NCBI GenBank assembly: GCA_020446665.1
Contig: JAGREF010000278.1
Coordinates: 1 to 9,930, forward strand
Origin: Sphingomonadaceae bacterium
GTDB lineage: Bacteria; Pseudomonadota; Alphaproteobacteria; Sphingomonadales; Sphingomonadaceae
DNA: 9,930 nt
Direction of reading: 5' to 3'
Shown here: positions 7,253 through 9,930 of the stretch, in pieces
Position numbering within the stretch: the stretch's first letter is position 1
Layout: each line of letters opens with the position of its first letter
Notes under the pieces: generated by a model
What the model was told of the DNA's origin: nothing
Databases searched by the model: none
The model's input: the letters and a program-made list of their open reading frames with translations, nothing else
Program-made: the position numbers and the translations under genes

Positions 7253-7296
7253 CGGCATAGCCTGTGCCACCATATTCGTGGCTACGGGGCATGCCG
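7253..7296 (+). repeat. Imperfect inverted repeat after the c-di-GMP gene
   Basis: CGGCAT (7253-7258) pairs with ATGCCG (7291-7296), and TAGCC (7258-7262) pairs with GGCTA (7280-7284), leaving a six-base bulge. A smaller stem GCCAC/GTGGC (7266-7270/7278-7282) lies inside. The arms begin six bases after the stop codon. There is no T-run, so this is not a standard intrinsic terminator. It may slow transcription or protect the 3' end, or may be chance in GC-rich DNA. Confidence 0.3.
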
Positions 7297-7319
7297 GCAG
7301 ATCCCCTAGGGCAGCAAGA

Positions 7320-7337
7320 CTGCGGAATGGTCCGCAG
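7320..7337 (+). repeat. Perfect 6-bp hairpin CTGCGG-N6-CCGCAG in the leader of the secreted-protein gene
   Basis: A perfect six-base inverted repeat with a six-base loop (AATGGT) ends three bases before the GGGAG ribosome binding site at 7341. It could be an operator or an RNA hairpin affecting translation of the gene starting at 7353. No matching family is recognised. Confidence 0.35.
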
Positions 7338-7340
7338 ATC

Positions 7341-7345
7341 GGGAG
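7341..7345 (+). promoter_or_regulatory. Ribosome binding site fixing the start at 7353
   Basis: GGGAG lies seven bases before the ATG at 7353. That ATG is followed at once by a normal signal peptide. An in-frame ATG at 7278 would place an Arg-rich stretch of 25 residues ahead of the signal peptide, so 7353 is preferred. Confidence 0.6.
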
Positions 7346-7352
7346 CCTGCCC

Positions 7353-8066
7353 ATGCGCAACCATCTTTGCAAAACCCTTGCCACGCTTGGTATGATTGTC
7401 GCCACAGGGTCGATCCTCCCTGCTGATGCGCAGGCACAATCAAGCCGCTATCGTGAAGTGAGTGGCGGGATGGGGAACTGCATCTTCTCCACCGGAGAGC
7501 TGGCCTATCGCAATGATGATGCGCCCGGCTACCGCATGCAGACCGCTGATTTCAGTGCTGGCGAGCCGGTTCATGCGCGCTGCTATTTCCCTTCAGCGCT
7601 TGTGAATTTCGCGTCCATGGGCAAGGCCTACAACACACTGCGCAGCAACCAGACCTATAATCTGGAACTGGTGGCGCATTTGCCTGGTGGCGAGGAATTG
7701 CTGATCAGCAAGATTGGCGGCGGCTATGACCGCCCGGACCGCGATCAGGTCAGGCTCGACCTTGTCCGCTCCGGCGATTGCGATTTCGCGCTTGATCCGG
7801 CGCAGGCTGGCCGCTGGGGGCTGGGCATTCGCAAGCAAGGCAAGGCGACAAAGTTCTGCCCCGACATGCAGGTGATTACCGCCGCCCTGCAGCGCCAGCA
7901 TGGCAGCGCGCCGATCCGCTATTGCGTACAGGCCTATGTTCCCTGGTCGGACGAGACCCGCACCATTCGCACGGAAATCCGGGGCAGGATCGAATATCAG
8001 CGTCGCCCCACCAATGTGCAGCGCAAATATGTGGCGCGTGGCTGTTTCACCTATGATGCGGGGTAA
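7353..8066 (+). CDS. Exported six-cysteine protein of unknown function
   Basis: A 237-residue protein that I do not recognise. Residues 1-29 form a signal peptide: a short basic start (MRNHLCK), a hydrophobic core (about 8-22) and an AxA-like cleavage region in DAQAQ (25-29). The mature part is therefore likely periplasmic. It has no further membrane helix and contains exactly six cysteines (C43, C77, C143, C169, C191, C231), an even number that would allow three disulfides. Segments such as TYNLELVAHLPGGEELLISKIGG (102-124) and TIRTEIRGRIEYQRR (204-218) look beta-rich. No catalytic motif is evident. It sits 59 bases before a membrane histidine kinase on the same strand, so a role with that sensor is possible but unproven. 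Confidence 0.85.
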   Translation: MRNHLCKTLATLGMIVATGSILPADAQAQSSRYREVSGGMGNCIFSTGELAYRNDDAPGYRMQTADFSAGEPVHARCYFPSALVNFASMGKAYNTLRSNQTYNLELVAHLPGGEELLISKIGGGYDRPDRDQVRLDLVRSGDCDFALDPAQAGRWGLGIRKQGKATKFCPDMQVITAALQRQHGSAPIRYCVQAYVPWSDETRTIRTEIRGRIEYQRRPTNVQRKYVARGCFTYDAG

Positions 8067-8113
8067 GGTGGCTTGATCGCTTTGTAACCCCGTGCAAGCG
8101 TGGCAACTGGCAA

Positions 8114-8118
8114 GGAGG
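8114..8118 (+). promoter_or_regulatory. Strong ribosome binding site of the histidine kinase gene
   Basis: GGAGG, within AAGGAGG, is seven bases before the ATG at 8126. It fixes the start of a reading frame that has no stop within the window. Confidence 0.65.
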
Positions 8119-8125
8119 AAATTGA

Positions 8126-9930
8126 ATGTCTGCCAGCGGGGGTGACGAGGCAAAGGAGCGCAGTGGCCTGTTGCGCCTGCTCTTTGCCATCGTGGTAGTT
8201 CAGTTGGTGTTCTGGTTCATCCTTCAGCCCTTTATCTTTACCCTCAATGATGGCGATTTCGAACGCTACGAAGCAACCGGCTTTGAAGAAGCTGCGATTG
8301 CCCGCCCCGATTATGCCGCGCTGGCCGATGCCGAATTTCGCGAGCTTGAGGAGATCCCCGGATGGAATTGCTGCGAACTGGGCTATCGCGCCTTGCGCTA
8401 CACGGTGGAGCTTGATGAGATTCCCCAGCAAGGGCTGGGCATCCGCCCACGCATCAATGCGGACAATCGCTGGCTCTATGTGAATGGCAGTTTCGTATCA
8501 GGGTATGGCCGGATGGAGCTGCCGGATATCACCTACCACGCGCAGCAGCGCGAGACGTATCATATCCCGGCCAGCGCGCTCAAACTGGGCAAGAATGAAT
8601 TCGCCTTTGTGCTGGTGCGCGATGCCTCGCCCTATTTCGATTATTACGCGCCGGTCATTGGCGAATATTCGCTGATGACGGCGCAGCAGGCGCAGACGAT
8701 GTTCTTCCTCGGCCTGTATAAATATATGGCGCTGGCGGTGATCGGTTTGGTGGCGCTGCTGGCGCTGATCGTCGCAATGCGGGCAGAGGACAAGCGTGAA
8801 CCGCTGTGGTTTTTCCTGCTGGCGGCGAACTGGACGCTGCTCACTGCCTATTACATGGTGCCTGACCCGCCCGTAGGCGGGATGGTGCGGCTGAGCTGGT
8901 ATTTCTGCTCCAGCCTGTTCCTGTCAGTCGCATGGTTCGGCTTTGCCAATGCCTGGGGGCGGCACCGCTGGCGCTGGGGCGGTCCCGCTGCCCTGGCCAT
9001 TTTCGCAATTGCGGCCGCGGCCATGGTGCTCTCGCTGACCATGCTGCCATCCGGCCCCAATTTTGATCGCGCCGGGCAGATTCATGACATTACTGCCATT
9101 ATCCTATCGCTGGCGACCTTGGTGCGGATCGGCTGGAGCTTTCGCGATGGCGGAGATGATCGGAATTGGGAGGCGGCAATCATGGCGCTGCTGGCCGTGC
9201 TCTTGGCACTGGCGGCCTTGCGCGAACTGACCGTGGCAATGACATCTGGTTACCTCACCAAGACCCAACCGTTCCTGATCGCGGGCCTCGCCATCGCCTT
9301 TTTCGCCCGCAATGTGCGCCTGTTCCAATCCTCTGCGCAGATCAACGCGCTGCTCTCCACCCAACTGGACGAACGCACAGCGGAACTGCAGGAAGCGCAC
9401 CAACGCCAGCAATCCCTCGTCAGGCGGCAAGCCCATGCTGATGAACGCCAGCGGATCATGCGCGACATGCACGATGGATTAGGCAGCCAGTTGATGTCGC
9501 TGCTGATGATGGCGAGGCGGGGCAAGGCGCAGCCGGGCGATTTCGAGGAAGGTATCCAGCAAGTCATCGACGAGATGCGGCTGATGATCGATTCCATGGA
9601 TTCAGTCGGGGAATCGCTGGGGTCCGCCCTTGCGATCTTCAACCGCCGGGTAATGCCGCGCGTTCAGGCTGCCGGGCTTGAATATGACTGGCAGGTGGCA
9701 GAAGGCTTGACCTATCCTGACCTTGGCCCGCGCGATGTGCTGCAGGTTTTCCGCGTGATGCAGGAAGCGGTCACCAATGCGCTCAAGCATTCAAGTGCCG
9801 ACAGATTGTCCGTTTCGGTCGCTGGCAACGGGGCAGGATTGCGCATAGCCATTGCTGATAATGGCAAGGGTATGCCTGCGCAGCCGGGCAAGGGGCTTTC
9901 GCGCGGGCGCGGGCTGGAGAATATGGCGCG
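8126..9930 (+). CDS. Membrane sensor histidine kinase, 7TMR-DISM-like with HisKA_3/HATPase (3' partial)
   Basis: An inner-membrane sensor kinase of the NarL/DesK class, open from 8126 to the last base (601 codons). Helix 1 spans about residues 15-40. A periplasmic domain of about 150 residues follows, beta-sandwich-like (RWLYVNG, then YHIPASALKLGKNEFAFVLV), with adjacent cysteines C82-C83 in WNCCELGY. Seven more hydrophobic segments run from about 192 to 400, giving the layout of 7TMR-DISM sensors. A Gln/Glu-rich coiled linker (about 405-440) leads to the H-box DERQRIMRDMHDGLGSQ with H449 as phosphoacceptor. The ATPase part has the N-box (N551, NALKHS), DNGKG (578-582) and GRGLEN (594-599). 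Only the C-terminal end is missing. The partner is probably a LuxR-type response regulator just downstream (inference). The ligand is unknown. Confidence 0.9.
   Translation, partial: MSASGGDEAKERSGLLRLLFAIVVVQLVFWFILQPFIFTLNDGDFERYEATGFEEAAIARPDYAALADAEFRELEEIPGWNCCELGYRALRYTVELDEIPQQGLGIRPRINADNRWLYVNGSFVSGYGRMELPDITYHAQQRETYHIPASALKLGKNEFAFVLVRDASPYFDYYAPVIGEYSLMTAQQAQTMFFLGLYKYMALAVIGLVALLALIVAMRAEDKREPLWFFLLAANWTLLTAYYMVPDPPVGGMVRLSWYFCSSLFLSVAWFGFANAWGRHRWRWGGPAALAIFAIAAAAMVLSLTMLPSGPNFDRAGQIHDITAIILSLATLVRIGWSFRDGGDDRNWEAAIMALLAVLLALAALRELTVAMTSGYLTKTQPFLIAGLAIAFFARNVRLFQSSAQINALLSTQLDERTAELQEAHQRQQSLVRRQAHADERQRIMRDMHDGLGSQLMSLLMMARRGKAQPGDFEEGIQQVIDEMRLMIDSMDSVGESLGSALAIFNRRVMPRVQAAGLEYDWQVAEGLTYPDLGPRDVLQVFRVMQEAVTNALKHSSADRLSVSVAGNGAGLRIAIADNGKGMPAQPGKGLSRGRGLENMA

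Noticed and set aside
7278..7352. N-terminal extension of the secreted protein from the ATG at 7278
   Set aside because: It would place a 25-residue Arg-rich stretch ahead of a normal signal peptide, and the ATG at 7353 has a well-spaced GGGAG.
5004..7439. 811-residue open frame on the - strand
   Set aside because: It is antisense to the complete PAS-GGDEF-EAL-PilZ gene, which has full family motifs. Its predicted protein has no recognisable domain and reflects GC-rich codon bias on the other strand.

Overview
This is a GC-rich, tightly packed stretch of chromosome with every supported gene on the + strand. The gene content, short intergenic gaps, TTAACCAT (CtrA-type) motifs and a PAS-GGDEF-EAL-PilZ protein suggest an alphaproteobacterium, most likely of the order Sphingomonadales (Erythrobacter/Novosphingobium-like). 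The taxonomic call is inference; there is no rRNA or other marker gene here.

Left part (1-4921): an anion-transport and respiratory block. It starts inside a SulP-family anion transporter with a C-terminal STAS domain, whose first codons lie outside the window. A 49-residue helix-turn-helix protein follows, its start codon overlapping the transporter's stop. A four-helix DoxX-family membrane protein then begins with a GTG that overlaps the HTH gene's stop. After a 98-bp gap come cydA, cydB and a 43-residue DUF2474 protein, the three parts of a short-Q-loop ('cyanide-insensitive' type) cytochrome bd quinol oxidase. Junctions within each group are overlapping or nearly so. SulP-HTH-DoxX therefore looks like one transcription unit, and cydA-cydB-DUF2474 like a second one or a continuation of the first.

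Middle part (4922-7247): a 115-bp intergenic region carries two TTAACCAT motifs, one of them a near-complete TTAA-N7-TTAA CtrA box. It leads into a 736-residue c-di-GMP protein with PAS, GGDEF, EAL and PilZ domains. Both catalytic motifs look intact, and the usual RxxD inhibitory site of the GGDEF domain is missing.

Right part (7248-9930): a structured 105-bp gap is followed by an exported six-cysteine protein of unknown family. Last is a membrane histidine kinase that runs off the window end. The kinase has one N-terminal membrane helix, a periplasmic domain with adjacent cysteines, seven further membrane helices, and a HisKA_3/HATPase module of the NarL/DesK type. Its response regulator would be expected just outside the window.

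The window shows no transposon, CRISPR array, tRNA, rRNA or phage gene. It is mostly recognisable housekeeping and signalling content. The least explained parts are the mini HTH gene inside the SulP-DoxX unit, the six-cysteine secreted protein next to the kinase, and the likely CtrA control of the c-di-GMP gene. No gene-free stretch exceeds about 115 bases.
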